Origin: Microplitis mediator
Lineage: Eukaryota > Arthropoda > Insecta > Hymenoptera > Braconidae
Direction: 5' to 3'
Assembly (NCBI RefSeq): GCF_029852145.1
Contig: NC_079971.1
Span: forward strand, 4,645,697 to 4,709,696
Length of the DNA stretch: 64,000 nt
In this document: positions 34,490 to 46,861 of the stretch, piece after piece
Layout: every line of letters starts with the position of its first letter
Position numbering within the stretch: position 1 is the first letter of the stretch
Notes under the pieces: model-generated
What the model was told of the DNA's origin: nothing
Seen by the model: the letters and a program-made list of their open reading frames with translations, nothing else
Databases searched by the model: none
Position numbers and translations under genes: made by a program

Positions 34490-35839
34490 ATGAAATTTTT
34501 ATGTACAAGTAAATGGTACGCGAATATTTTATTAGTCGTGACATCGTGACTTGGTGGACAAACTCAATGGAGTCATGCGCTTCCTCATTTCTTAAAACCT
34601 GATCTGTGAATAAGAAATTCGTGACTTCATCTTCTTAGTGGCGGATATGATGCTACTGGCACATGTATCACTAGTATGATGGGGAATCAACGAAAGAACC
34701 GGTATAGGCGATGAATATCATATGAATTATGATTATAATATTATTGAAAAGATATAAAAGGATATATATGAGTCTGGATATATATAGGGCGGGATATCAT
34801 TTTAATTTAGATATTTATTTTTTGCTTTGCTCTTAATTATCTCCAAGGTTGGGGATTTTTTAATTTTATCGGTAATTATTTTACCCAAAATAAATTTTCG
34901 AATTTATTTATATTTGAATTTTAAGTTGACAAGTGAAATTTAAAACTGTATGTAATAATTATGGAAATTTAAATTTCAATCTTGGATCTTAATTAAAATT
35001 GTAAGGGCTCTAATTGTAGGTAATTGAATTCTGTTCAAGTTTACACGAAGATAAATATTTGCTAGTTGTAAATTTAATATTTTTGTAATTAAAACTTTAA
35101 AATTTTCTTTATATTGAAGTAAAAATAAAATATTAAATTTTTTAAAAATTTAACTTCAATAAATTTATTAAATTTTAGTTTTGTAATTTAATTTTCAAAA
35201 TTTACAGTTGTCTAAATTTTTTTTCCACTTTTTCTAGTCGCAAAAAAAATTAAAATGACCCATTTTTTCTTTACAAAATTCTCAATTTCTATTAGCAAAT
35301 TAATTTCTAAAAATTTTTTAACTGACTAATGATTCAAAAATTTTTTAAAAAAATGTAAATAGCCCGTACCCAACTTTTAATTCTCATTAGATAATTTTAT
35401 TTAAATATAATTAATTAATTATTATTATTATCCTTGAGATAACTCTTTTTTTATTTGCATAATTAAATTTTTGATAAATTTTATCAACAATAAAAAATTT
35501 CACATTCAAATCTTCGAATAAAAGCCCGCGAATTTAAATAATTTAAATATTTACAAAATTGACGAATAAAAATCTAAATTATCAATTTTTCGCGGCTTAA
35601 TTTTCGATATGTAATAAAATATCAGTAGTCAATCAGAGTTTAAAAAAATTTTAAATGTAAATGTAAAATAAATGCAGTAGAAAAATTAAACAAACAAAAA
35701 AATCTTCATCTCAGAATGTAATTGTTGGCTCCAATTGCGCTGAGTTACTATACTATGTACTCTACCATATAGTACGTGACTTGTTACACGTGCCATTACA
35801 TGTACAACTTTGTAAAGTGATCGTTATAGAACTCATTAC

Positions 35840-35879
<40 letters not shown>

Positions 35880-38800
35880 TAATACAGTACTGTGTATTTT
35901 AAGTATTAGTGTCTGTACTAATAATTTTTTTCTATTTTCTTTCCCTAAAAACGAGGTCAAGATCGATCACTAATATATTCATTATTTCGTCATAGATTTT
36001 TTTTATCTATCAATTAAATCATTTTTTTGTACAATACACAAATGAATTTAATTATTTTAGTAACCAACAATTAGCATTAAAAAGAAAAAAATTATAAGTA
36101 ATAATTACTACTCAATATAATGAATGAAGAAATAATTTTTATTTTCAAATTCCATTACCGATAAATAAAATAAACTATCGAGCATTACTTTACTCAAAAT
36201 TTATTAGTCTTAAATATTTATCGTGAGTCAGTAAACAAAGTCATTTGGTGACAATGTAATGATCGATAAATTCGAATATCGAAAACAAATACAAGTGGAA
36301 TTTATATGGAAGTACAAACATAATTATTTATGTATCTGGGAGATAGTGAGGTGATAAAGAAAAATAGAAATGACTAATGGAAAAAATATAAATTGGGAAA
36401 TAAAAATTTGATTGTTGGTAAGAGTAAATGGATTTTAAAATTTGAATTTATTTCGATGGGTTAAATTGTATGTATACTTGAAAACCTTTTTATAAATTTG
36501 TCTTGAATTTTTTTATAGTCATATCACTAGCTTGCTTATTCGTACTTTATCTTTTTCATCTTGTCTTATAGCACCTGGTTTTCTTTATACCGACAAGACT
36601 ATTGCAACTTGATCTAGTTTCTTTAAGCGGGAAATACTCATATTTTGTAATTCCACTTGGGCCAAGTGTACGGTGGATGAAAAAAATTTATATCAATAAT
36701 TTTTTTTTATTTACCGGTAGTAAATTTTATTTTTAAATAAAATTTATTTAAATAATTTTTTTTTAATTCTGACAGCGGCTTTATTACTTTTAATATTCAA
36801 CTATAAAACTTTGATATTAATTTTTTATTCAAATTTAATATAAAAAATTTACTCCAATATTTTATTAAAATAAATTATTTAAGAATTTTTATTTCAATTT
36901 CGACTAAAAATTATTTGTTCACGGTAAAAAATTCGCGGAGTAAATTCGGATTAAATCCGGAGTGAATGCGGAGTGAATGAATTTTTAATTATTCACTCCT
37001 CTCGGAGTGAAATTCACTCCGGAGCGGAGTTTTGAAAATATTATTAATAAAAAATTGCTCCACTCAATAAAATCGAAGTAAAAACTCGCGTATTACATTA
37101 TTGATCAGCTGATATGCACACACATACGCACATACATATTTAGGCACACACGCGCACTCGCACACACACATTTGCACACACACAGACATTCGCACACAAA
37201 CCCCTGAACACACCCAAACACATACATGCACGCAAACACACACTCGCACACACACATTGTTTAGCAGTTTAATATAAATTAACATAAATTTATTTAAGTA
37301 TTAAAACTCCAGACCGGAGTGAATTTGGAGTGAAATAAAATCCGCATCACTCCGAGATCACTCCGCTAAAAAAAAAATCCCAATTCACTCCGCATGAGGA
37401 GTGATTTTTTTTAAAACTCCGGAACTCCGAGTGGCGGAGTGAATGCGGAGTGAATTCGGATTTAATTTCAATCCGAATTCACTCCGGATTTTTTACAGTG
37501 TTTGAACTAAAAAGAAAAATATTAAAATAATTTATATTACTCATAAATGCAAAGCTAATAATAGTAATTACTCACAATAATTTTTTTCTTTTATTACCAA
37601 CAACATTTCAACAATAATACAAATGCTTATTAAGTAAATTAAACTGCTTACTTTCAGTAATTTAATTGCTCACGAAACCAGAATATCTATCGTTAAATTA
37701 CCCAGAAATATAATTTAATATCCATACTGTCTATTGCCACAGCCAATACCCTCAGCAATTCAAAATAAAAATACCAATTCCTTCCATAATTAAATACTAC
37801 GTAATTATTATTACAATAACTGCGCTATCATTCAATTTACATCAAACTATTGACCAGTTCATCAATTCGGAACAAAGAAAAATACATTTAATTTGATTAC
37901 CCAGCGGTTAATTAGCATAAACTAAGCATCGAATTACCCCTAATTGAATACTGAACATCAGTGATTGTAATTTACGTAAATCATTAAAGAAAATTCGGAC
38001 TCGATCAGTAAAAAATTTTTCCCGCGAATTTTTATTTTTAAAAATTTAAATTTAATAATAAATTTAAATTACAGATTATCTGCACAGTTTAGCCAACTAC
38101 GACTTCCCTGATTTTGGAAGAAAGTCACCGAAAACGAATGAAAGTAATCAAGTATCTCAAAGATATGAATCAAAGGCCAATGAATCACCTCAAGAAGAGC
38201 AAACAATGTACGTCATTGAATTTGAGTCGGAGCCACGAGAAAGGGGAATGGACAATGGAAGTAAAGACAGTGATCATGATTTAGGTGAGGTATAATAAAA
38301 CAAAACCGCTGAACACATTAATTATCATACTGATAGCTAATTATCTCACTGCTCCCAACATTTTTCTTTCCCTCATAAAAGTAAACAAGAAGAAAAAGAA
38401 AAAAAAAACATTATTCTCATATAAATCCACAAGAGTCTTGAGCAACAGAAGGTTCTGGTTCTCGAACCGCTTCACCAAGAGCAACTCTTAGTGAGTGTAA
38501 AAACTGGTTCGTTGTATATATAATTGTCCATACAACCAACAACCGACCAGACGATTCGACTATTTTTAAAGTTTACTCACCAGTCCTTAATAAAAAAAAA
38601 AGAAATATAAATTTTCTACGCATCCCGTGTATACTTCAAACATTATCATATTTTTTTATTCATGTTTATTTAAAAAAAAAAAAACCTGTTTCGCTTCTTT
38701 TAATTTTTAAATTCATTTTTCCTACGCATAAACTGAGGTCAGGGTTCTGTATTTATAAAAAAAATATGCTAATTATAAAGATGTAATGATCCTGTAGTAT

Positions 38801-39690
38801 GATACTGAAGTTAGCCGACGATTAATAATTTTTGTATTTTTTTTTAACGATAAATTATAAAAAAAAAATATTTGAAAAAATTGCACCTGTAGTTTTTGAA
38901 ATTTTCTACATGTGCATTTTTTTATTTTTTGTTTTTTTTTGCCTTTGATTTGTGAAAAAAATGCACATGTAGAAAATTAAAAAAACGATCCTGAAGTTAG
39001 CAGACAGTAACAAATTTTCGGATTTTTTTTTCAACAAATAAATTAAAAAAAAAAAATAAATAAATATATACACACGTAGAAAATTTAATAATCTATAGGT
39101 GAAATTTTTCAAAATATTTTTTTTTTATAGTCAATCGTTTTTAAAAAAATTCAAAAACTGTCAGACGTCTGCTAACTTTAGTGTCATATTAAAAAAACTA
39201 TCGGTGCAATTTTTTCCAATATTTTTTCATTATAATTTATGGCTTGGAAAATAAATCAAAAAATTATTAGACGTCGGTTAGATCGAGTATCATAAAACAT
39301 AAGGGATTAAATAAAATAAAAATGAATATTTAAATTTCAGACATAGACAAACACAGTCCATTGGACCCTTGGTCAATAGTCTGGTACATTGGATCCTTTG
39401 GTGGTTTAGTGGCATTTTTTCTGATAGTGAGTTGCTCCGAATGGTGCTGCAGACGTGGTGCTCGTACACTTGGTACACCCTATGGTGTACCACGTACTGG
39501 CGAGCCTGTTAATTCTAGTCGCGGTGTTACTGAGACACCACCTCCGCCTTATCATCTATTCGCACCGCCTCCATACGATTCCGTAAACTACGCTGACCTA
39601 GTGGACAAAGCGTCGGGCGAGAAGTTGAATATTTACGTCATCTCAGTGCCAGTTCAATCTAATATTCCAGTACAGCCACAGACAGCGTAG
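28857..39690 (+). CDS. Type I membrane protein with PPxY motifs, 215 residues
   Basis: Three exons, 28857-28944, 38075-38284 and 39341-39690, all joined in phase 1 (G|AT and G|AC). The N terminus MFFVASSCLIFVITILITT is a signal peptide. The acidic, Ser-rich ectodomain (about residues 30-105) has no cysteines, which argues against the Shisa family. One membrane span follows (WYIGSFGGLVAFFLIVS), then a juxtamembrane CSEWCCRRG that could be palmitoylated. The cytoplasmic tail carries PPPPY and PPPY eight residues apart, ligands for WW domains of Nedd4-type ligases or related adaptors. Intron 1 is 9.1 kb and intron 2 (38285-39340) is filled with P-family MITEs. I do not recognise the ortholog. 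A sorting or endocytic adaptor role is inferred from the architecture only. Confidence 0.7.
31191..31308. mobile_element. Short MITE, about 118 bp
   Basis: Ends TACTCAGAAAAAAAAGAATTTCTT and AAGAAATTATTTTCTTCTGTGTA; interior CGCCCCAAGAAAATTTTTTCATT pairs with its neighbour. A one-ended relative starts at 21293 (CACTGAAAAAGGATTTTCTT). Confidence 0.55.
31832..31963. mobile_element. Short CACTG-ended MITE related to 25142-25436
   Basis: Ends CACTATAAAAAATTGCGAA and CCCGACTTTTTTCAGTG, with GATCACTCCGAAATTTACTCC inside. About 132 bp; probably internally deleted. Confidence 0.65.
33170..34200. mobile_element. Outer GGGGCAAAATGAG inverted element with nested MITE
   Basis: The left end AGAACCCGGGGCAAAATGAG is loosely complementary to the right-hand CAATTTGCCCCATATT and TTTTACCCGGAGTTCCC. 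It encloses the MITE at 33372-33972, the same arrangement as at 7690-9090. Confidence 0.4.
33372..33972. mobile_element. CACTG-ended MITE with ACACCGGTGT repeats, second copy
   Basis: TA-flanked; ends CACTGTAAAAAATCACCGG and CCGCTCTTTTTACAGTG; same body as 8090-8626. 601 bp. Confidence 0.85.
34436..34488. repeat. (TA)n microsatellite
   Basis: About 25 TA dinucleotides with one G interruption. Confidence 0.9.
35841..35875. repeat. (TAA)n microsatellite
   Basis: About eleven TAA/AAT trinucleotides. Confidence 0.9.
36920..37500. mobile_element. CACGG/CACTG-ended MITE containing a CACA-rich microsatellite
   Basis: Ends CACGGTAAAAAATTCGCGGA and TCCGGATTTTTTACAGTG, with GGAGTGAATGCGGAGTGAA in both arms. 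The loop (37110-37258) is a CACACA/CGCACA-rich microsatellite. TA flanks are not intact. Confidence 0.8.
38799..39295. mobile_element. P-family MITEs, two and a half copies in intron 2 of the PPxY gene
   Basis: A copy starting ATGATACTGAAGTTAGCCGA (38799) runs into one starting CGATCCTGAAGTTAGCAG (about 38986) and ending TGCTAACTTTAGTGTCAT (about 39187). A 3' half ends with GTTAGATCGAGTATCAT (about 39293). They occupy about half of intron 38285-39340. Confidence 0.75.
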
Positions 39691-41115
39691 GATTTATATA
39701 TTTAATATCAGTAATCATCATTACTTAAGATTTATTTTATTTATCGGCCTGACATAACGGAAATTTAAATGTCAATGGATTTTTTTATTTTCATTTAAAT
39801 TATTGGCCAGCGAGGATTCAATCTGGACTAAATTTCAAATAATTGTATATATATTTTAAATTATTAATTAGGTTTCAAATGTTTCAGTTCATTGATTTTT
39901 TTGACTAGAAATTTTATACTTGGAAAAATATTTTTAATTTTCAAGGATAATTACGACGATTTTTCCATGACGGAAATTAAGAAAATTATTTATTTTACAG
40001 GAAAATCGATTTGTTGATAATTCAAAAAATTAAAAAAAAATCTTAATTAGTTTTTGATAACTGTGAATTTATTAAAGTCTTGCTATGAAATTTCTCGTAT
40101 TTAAAAACTAATTACACAAAAAAAAAATAATTTTCAATTAAAATTATGGTTTTTAAAATAATTCAGGAAATTAAATTTACATATGCCCGGGAAAAAGTCA
40201 ATTATTTAAATGAACTAAAAAAAGTACATTGTAATTTAAATTAAAATGACATTTATCACTTGGAAATTTGAAGTTACGTAAAAACAAATTATATAAATAA
40301 GTTAATTTATAATTATATTTATATTTTGACTGATTTAAATTATTTTTTTTAAATTTCATTGAAAATTATTTAGTCCGCGACTATCATTACTTTTATTTCC
40401 AATCAAGTATTTTGTCTTTGTCAAAAAAATTGATGTTTTTTTTTTGTATATTATTTTTAAATTCTCTTTGTAGTTGAATGTGTCAGTAATTATTATTATG
40501 AGGGTGATAGAGATAAGATAAGAAAAATGATGTGGATTTAATGCTGTCAAAAATAGCTAGCTCGCGATGAGGCGTTTAGATTATAATTAAGAATGTGTGA
40601 ATATATATTTTGTGTGTGAGAGAGAGGGAGAGAGTGAGTGAATGAGTGAGTAAGCAGAGATGTATAATAAAATAATAAAGAAAATAAAAATTAATAACAA
40701 GACGACGACCCCCCTATTTGGCCTCAATCTCGGATCTATCAAGGCCCCAATTGCGCCCAATTGTACAGATATATATATTTATATCACCGACTGCCATGAA
40801 AAATGCTGAAATATATATATATGTATATATATATTGGGTATGATGTGTATGATAAAGTCAAATAGACATATTTTTTATTAGCAATAAAATAAAAATCCGT
40901 AGATCATGAGTTTGTTTGTAGTGGGAATGGAATTGTAAAAGTGTAAGTATGAGTGGGTGTAGATATATATAAATATATGTGTGGGATAATATGATGTTAT
41001 ATGAGATTGTTGATAATTGAGTATGTAAAGTATAAATGTCAATTATTATTGTTCATACCATTCTATTGTTATTTATTTTTTATACTTTTTATAAATAAAA
41101 TTTGTAAAATTATAT
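39691..41115 (+). other. 3' UTR and downstream region of the PPxY gene
   Basis: AT-rich, with a GA/GT-rich microsatellite at 40611-40654 and several AATAAA signals, the last at 41094-41099. No ORF of note. Confidence 0.5.
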
Positions 41116-41247
41116 GGTCGTTATTTTTTTTAATCCTTTAACTATTAATTTATTTTGTGATTTTTTTTTTAATTCAAAGAGAATTAATAAATATAAGTTT
41201 GAAAATAAGTTTGTAAAAAAAAAGTTTTCAGTTAATAAGAAAAAAAG

Positions 41248-41931
41248 ATGGTCCTGAAGTTAGCAGACGATTACTAATTTTTGGATTTTGTTTTTCGACA
41301 AATAAATTACGAAAATGAAAAAACTAAAAAAATGCACATGTAGAAAATTGAAAAAACTGTAAGTGCAATTTTTTCGAAATTTTTTTGTCTTATAATTTAT
41401 CGTTTTTAAAAAAATCTAAAAATTATTAGACATCGCCTAACTATGAATGATACTGAAGTTAGCCGACGTCCAATAATTTTTTGATGTTTTTTTAAACAAT
41501 AAAATATCAAAAAAAAAATACTTGAAAAAATATGATACTGAAATTAGCCGACGTCTAATAATTTTTGGATTTTTTAAAAAACAATAAATTATGAAAAAAA
41601 AAATATTTAAAAAAATGCACTTGTAGTCTTTTAAATTTTCTACATGTGCATATTTTTAGTTTTTTTTTTTTAATTTAATTGTTGAAAAAAAAACCAGAAA
41701 ATTGTCAACTGTCTGCTAACTTCAGGATCATTAACTATGATACTGAAGATAACCGACGTCTAAAAATTATTGGATTTGTTTTCATAGCAATAAATTATTA
41801 GAAAAAAATTGCACCTATAGTTTTTTAAATTTTCTGTATGTGCATTTTTTTTATTTTTGTCTTTCTTCTAATAATTTGACATTTTTAAAATAATCCAAAA
41901 ATTATTAGACGTCGGTTAACTTCAGTATCAT
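41248..41931. mobile_element. Cluster of four P-family MITEs
   Basis: Copies begin at 41248 (GTCCTGAAGTTAGCAGACG), 41447 (ATGATACTGAAGTTAGCCGA), 41532 (ATGATACTGAAATTAGCCGA) and 41737 (ATGATACTGAAGATAACCGA). Complete 3' ends occur at 41731 and 41931 (CTTCAGGATCAT and CTTCAGTATCAT). The copy at 41447 is cut short by the one at 41532. They differ by many substitutions, so they are separate insertions rather than recent duplications. Confidence 0.75.
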
Positions 41932-43194
41932 AAAAAAAGTATTTGAAAAATTTATTATAATTTAATTAAACTGGAGCATTAATGGACAATAAAAAAAAAA
42001 AACATAAAAATAAATAAGAACTTTGGGAATATAAAATAGCAGCTCCAGCAACGCGGGAATCACAAATTTGTTTGACGTCACGGGGATGATTTAAGCACAG
42101 GGTCAAATAGTAAAATATATAAAGTTGATAAAAAATTAATTTTTTTCTAGAATTTATTTTCCGGTACTTGAAGTCTAATTGCAATAACTCCTGGGTGTAT
42201 AAAATTACACGTACACGATCCTAGTAAATTTAACCGCGTAGTAAATTAATAAATAATACGCGTTATAAATTTTTCAAATTTTTTTGTCTGTGCAATAAAA
42301 AATTATTATTATTTATTTCGCGGAAACTTTTTTTTCTTCCAAGAAAAGAAATTCAAATTTGATTAAAAATATAAATGATTAAATTTTATGAGTGTGAATG
42401 TTAGGAACATCAGACAAATTTAAAACTATAAATAAATAGAGTAAGTAATTAGAAAAAAAATATTTTTAAAAAATGCACTTATTAATTTCAAAATTTTTTA
42501 AATGCGCATTTTTTAAAAATTTCATTTAATTAATTATTTACTCTACTTATTAATAATTTAAAATTCATCTGATCTCTGCTAAATTCACACATGAAATTTT
42601 CCGGCTTTCAAATCAATAAAAATAATTTTAATTACTGTAATTATAATTTAAAAAAATAATTACTACGTAAATTAAATAGAATGCCCTCTAAGATTTAATT
42701 TACAACTTTAATAAAAATTAAATCCTCATAAAAATGCTTCAAAAAAAAAAATAAATAAATAAAAATCTCGTATAATAATAAAAAAAAAAACGATGATTGT
42801 ACAACTTCAATTACACTATCCCGTAAATGTAAATAAATCTAGCAATAACACGTTTATTACAACAATAAAAATATTAAGTGTCAACATGAAGTTTTAAAAA
42901 AGACAATCAAGAAGGCGGGAAACTTTGCGGCGTAAAAAAACTGCCGTAAAAGAAAATAAAAAAACAAACGTCTGACGTCATAAATTTCGTATCGCGCACA
43001 ATGAGTTTCTTTAAATTTCAAAGTTTTTAAAAATAATTTGCCTGAATATTTTAAAATTTAAAATACAATTATTTGAAATTTAAAATTCTGTGAAATGTTT
43101 GAATTTAAATTACGGCTATCACTGAAGATTGTCAAGTGTAATAGTAATAAAATAGCGGATATAAATTTAACGTCATTAAATCTAACCTCTTAGA
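41932..43194. other. Intergenic region upstream of Mul1
   Basis: AT-rich DNA with a Q-family element at 42388-42594. No supported gene. The last 250 bp should hold the Mul1 promoter. Confidence 0.5.
42388..42594. mobile_element. Q-family MITE
   Basis: Starts ATGAGTGTGAATGTTAGGAA and ends TGCTAAATTCACACATGA; flanks share AAATTTT. About 207 bp, palindromic. Confidence 0.65.
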
Positions 43195-46100
43195 ATGGAG
43201 TACTTGGGTGAGATAATAGCTCTAGGTCTCGACAGTATTATCCTGGGGATATGTCTTAGACAATATTTCCACTGTCAGACGGCGATAAATTCAGTCAAGG
43301 TAAGGACTCGGTTATAAAATAATTAAAATTAAATGTTCATTTAACGTCTTAATCAATAGTCATAAAAATATTATAGTCAATTTTTAGGATATCCAAGTCC
43401 ATGATGTAGGCGTTAATTTAAATGAATTAATTAAAACGACACCGAATCATAAATTTAATTATATTGCGATCCGTGGTATTGTACGACCACTTGGTAAACC
43501 TCTTTATGGAGTATATAATCCGACAATTACTGGTGTCATCCAGCGACTCACTGTCAAAGAGCATGTGGTCGCCAGAACTACCGCTGGATTTTGGTAAATA
43601 TTTTTTCAAATTCAATTATTCGAATGTCTAGTTCGTTTATCATCAGCTACACGTGAAAATAGGGATGAGTGTGAATGTAGCAGACATAAGACAAATTTAA
43701 AATCATAAATAAATAGAGTAAATAATGGAAAAAAAAATATTTTTAAAAAATGCACTTATTAATTTTTTAAATGCGCATTTTTTTTAAATTTAAATTTATT
43801 TATTATTTACTCGATTTATTGATAATTTTAAATTTGTCTGATGTCTGCTACATTATCATTCATTTCTCATAATGTTTTTATTTATTGCACAATTATTTAT
43901 GACAGTAAAGTTGGCAGAGATCTGAGAATTTTGAAAATTTTTAAATAATAAAATGAAATTGTTTAATCAAAAAAATTAAAAAATGGGCTTTTAGAAAATT
44001 CTACCAGTACATGCATTTTTTTTTTTATTTTATCAATTTAATTCTTTAATTTTTTTATATGGACTTTAAAAATAGTCTTATGTCTGCTGCATCTACACGC
44101 ATCAATTATTTTGTAGTTGTAATTTAATAAGTTATTAGTAGGTACTAATCGTACGATGACAATTTTTATTTTTCTTTTGTATGTCATTGTTTTAAAGTCG
44201 ATACTTTCACTTCTGTTTGTACTCAAGTGAAAAAAAAACAGTACAAGTAAATAAAGAATAAAAAAAAAATTTTAATTAATGAGTTTTTTTTAATTTGACA
44301 GAAAATTGATTTGAAAAAATTTTGTATTTTAAAATTAGATAATAAGTTCGAAGATTTGAATTTTTTTTCTTTGTTACGAAAATTTGTCAATAGTAAAAGT
44401 TCACATGCGTGTAATATATACGTATATATATGCATTTGTTTCAAACTTTATTTTATCAATTATTTACTCTATTTATTAATTATTTTAAATTTGTCTTATG
44501 TCTGCTACATTCACACTCATAAAATAGGGAGTACTGATTACTATTCTGCGCAGTAATCGACGTAAAAAATAAGAAAAAATACATTTTAACAAGACTGATT
44601 CATATTAGAACAGGAGTTAGTATCTCGGTGATACGGACCTCAAAAAAATAATTTTTTTTCTACTGTTTTTGAATTTTTTCTGCGAGAATGCACCAAAACA
44701 GACACAAAATGTATGATACTGAAGTTAGCCGACGTCTAATAATTTTTGGATTTTTTTTAAACGATATATCATTAAAAAAAAATATTTGAAAAAATTTCAC
44801 TTATAGTTTTTTCAGTTTTCTACCTGTGTATATTTTTAGTTTATTTTTTTTTCAACAATTTACCGTTTTTCAAAAAATCATAAAATTATTAGACGTCGGT
44901 TAACTTCAGGATCATCATAAATGTTTATATTAGTGACCCTTATTCCTACAACGAACGTAGTTAGGGACTACCTTTAATGAAAATAATCACACTCTGTCCC
45001 ATGGTCCGGATCGGTCCGTATCTTGGAGATACGGACCTCGAAAAAATGATTTTTTTTTCTTACACGGAAAAAACAATATAGTAGTGGCAACTCTCTGGGG
45101 GTGAACAGTCAGAATATCCATCAGAAAAATATCCATCGCGAAAATATCCATGAAAAATATTCAATGCAATAAAATGCAATAATATCCATCGAAAAAATTA
45201 TTCATTTATGCAGAAAATTAATGACTTATGGATATTTTTTCCACTGGATATTTTTCTATTGAATATTTTTCATAGATATTTTTGCACTGGATTTTTTTAC
45301 ATTGGGTATTCTGGCCTAGAACCCTCTCTGAGATAGTACTGAGTACTTTCTGTAAAAAAATTTCTACTACTCTCTGGACAGTGCTGAGTACTATCGCGGA
45401 CAGTAGTGGATATAGTCTAGATAGCATACATTACTGTCTGACACTTTTTTTTTTACAGAAAGTACTCAGTACTATCCCAAAGAGTAACCACTACTATATT
45501 GTTTTTTCCGTGTATGTATGATATGAATTTTTCTCTGTATTTTTCGTCGATTGCTGCGCAGAACAGTACCCAGTACTGCCTATTTTTTCCATGTAGACAA
45601 AAAATTAATTATTTATTTGATAATTAGGTCAGATCAAGAACGAACGATGCAAGAAGTTTACAATGCAGTACCTTTTGCTCTACAGAATGGATCACATAAA
45701 GTGGAAGTAATCGATGCATTGTCCGCGGAAATTCTTGACATGGATGTTATATCCGACGAATTTAAACCAAGTGCGCCAACAATAACCGACCATATTTGGG
45801 GTTTTTTCACGGGTATTTATTTTTAAATTCATGGTACTAATAAATATTTTTTTTACGCCCGGGAATATTTGGCAGTCGTTTAATACTTGGAACCAACATC
45901 TTAAACGTCGCATTTTTTCGCGTACAAATGCTTTTTTCAGGTCATTTATTTTTACTAGATGCAACCTCTGGAATTAATTACCAGCTTTGAAAAATTTTTA
46001 TAGAGATTTCTAACAAAAAGACGTTTTTTTATTTACTAACTCGAGGAAAATTAACGAGAAGTTTTGAAAATCGTTACCTAAATAATTTAATAATTTATAG

Positions 46101-46697
46101 GAATACGTCAGAGAGGATTACAGTCAACTGAAGAAATGCTACGCGAGGGTGTAAAAATGACTGGTATAGGAGAAATAACAACAGATAAAGCTGGAAATTT
46201 GACATTACAACCACCAGCGGACGGTACTCCGCTTTATTTAACGACCATGAGCGTTGGGTCATTACTAAGAAAATTGGATGAACGTCGACGTGTCTACAGG
46301 TTTGTTTATTTCAAATAAATATAATTAATGTTGGTGTTAATTTATGAATCGATAAACTGGGACCCGCAGGTGGCTGTGTGTAATATTTGGAGCAATAGGT
46401 CTAGTGATTGGAGGAATGCTAGCCCGCAGATACTGGAAAGACCGCGAGGAAGAAAGACTATCTGAGGAATTGCGTCAGAATTTAGCGGAGACACGAAAAG
46501 CTCGTCGTCAAAGAGTGAGAGATCGCGAATTACGAGACGACCAACTTTGCGTAGTCTGTCGCGACAACCCGAGAGAAATAATTCTGTTACCATGCGGGCA
46601 TGTTTGTTTATGTGAAGACTGCTCAGGAAGTATAAACGATTACTGTCCTGGTTGTCGGACAGCTATCGAGCAAAAAGCCGCTGCCTACATAATTTGA
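43195..46697 (+). CDS. Mul1: Mitochondrial E3 ubiquitin protein ligase 1 (MUL1/MAPL)
   Basis: Five exons, 43195-43299, 43388-43593, 45628-45812, 46101-46299 and 46370-46697, joined in phase to give 340 residues (human MUL1 has 352). The N terminus carries a first membrane segment (ALGLDSIILGICLRQYF). The middle is the BAM/GIDE domain (IRGIVRPLGKPLYG, TGVIQRLTVKEHVV). A second span follows (WLCVIFGAIGLVIGGM), then a basic coiled linker and a C-terminal C3HC4 RING with CVVC, LPCGHVCLCEDC and YCPGC intact. The family sits in the outer mitochondrial membrane with the RING facing the cytosol, ubiquitinates or SUMOylates mitofusin and Drp1, and acts parallel to PINK1/Parkin. Intron 2 is almost wholly nested transposons. 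The gene is convergent with Ctu1, with 164 bp between the stops. Confidence 0.95.
43665..44520. mobile_element. Long Q-family element (856 bp) with 9-bp target duplication
   Basis: Perfect 9-bp direct repeat AAAATAGGG at 43656-43664 and 44521-44529. Ends ATGAGTGTGAATGTAGCAGA and TCTGCTACATTCACACTCAT are inverted. Internally it contains two further Q-type palindromes (to about 43863 and 43899-44103) and about 350 bp of other sequence. No transposase. A 9-bp duplication is typical of Mutator-like elements. Confidence 0.8.
44713..44915. mobile_element. P-family MITE in Mul1 intron 2
   Basis: Starts ATGATACTGAAGTTAGCCGA and ends GGTTAACTTCAGGATCAT. Flanks ACAAAATGT and CATAAATGT match at 7 of 9 bases. 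Confidence 0.8.
45063..45512. mobile_element. TA-flanked MITE with AGTACTGAGTACT body
   Basis: Ends CACGGAAAAAACAATATAGT and ACTATATTGTTTTTTCCGTG are perfectly inverted; TA on both sides. Interior motifs ATATCCATCG and GTACTGAGTACTTTCTGT are repeated. Confidence 0.8.
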
Positions 46698-46861
46698 TGC
46701 CGCCTTAAATTTTAGACTTAGGATAAAAAAAATAAAATTGTTTTAAATGTGGAATATAAATAAGTGTATAAAAACTGTATTATATACAAAATATATATTT
46801 AAATTGATGATATAAAATTTAATTAATTTATTAAATTTAATTACCAGAATTGGACTATTCA

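Larger units (their letters stand above)
28945..38074 (+). other. 9.1-kb intron 1 of the PPxY gene
   Basis: Contains pyrimidine-rich stretches (30540-30960), several MITEs, microsatellites and no supported coding exon. Compact, complex patches at 31420-31640 and 32520-33120 may be regulatory; ORFs there are short and of low complexity. Confidence 0.55.
43650..45593. mobile_element. Outer TA-flanked element in Mul1 intron 2 (1,944 bp including insertions)
   Basis: Ends CACGTGAAAATAGGG + AGTACTGATTACT (split by a later insertion) and AGTACTGCCTATTTTTTCCATG, with TA at 43648-43649 and 45594-45595. The inverted ends continue through TTCTGCGCAGTAATCGACG / CGTCGATTGCTGCGCAGAA. It hosts three further elements (43665-44520, 44713-44915, 45063-45512). 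Confidence 0.7.

Noticed and set aside
37064..37285. 73-codon minus-strand ORF of VCVCVC repeats
   Set aside because: Product of the CACA-rich microsatellite inside a MITE.
45218..45521. ORFs on both strands in Mul1 intron 2
   Set aside because: Lie inside a MITE with palindromic AGTACT repeats.
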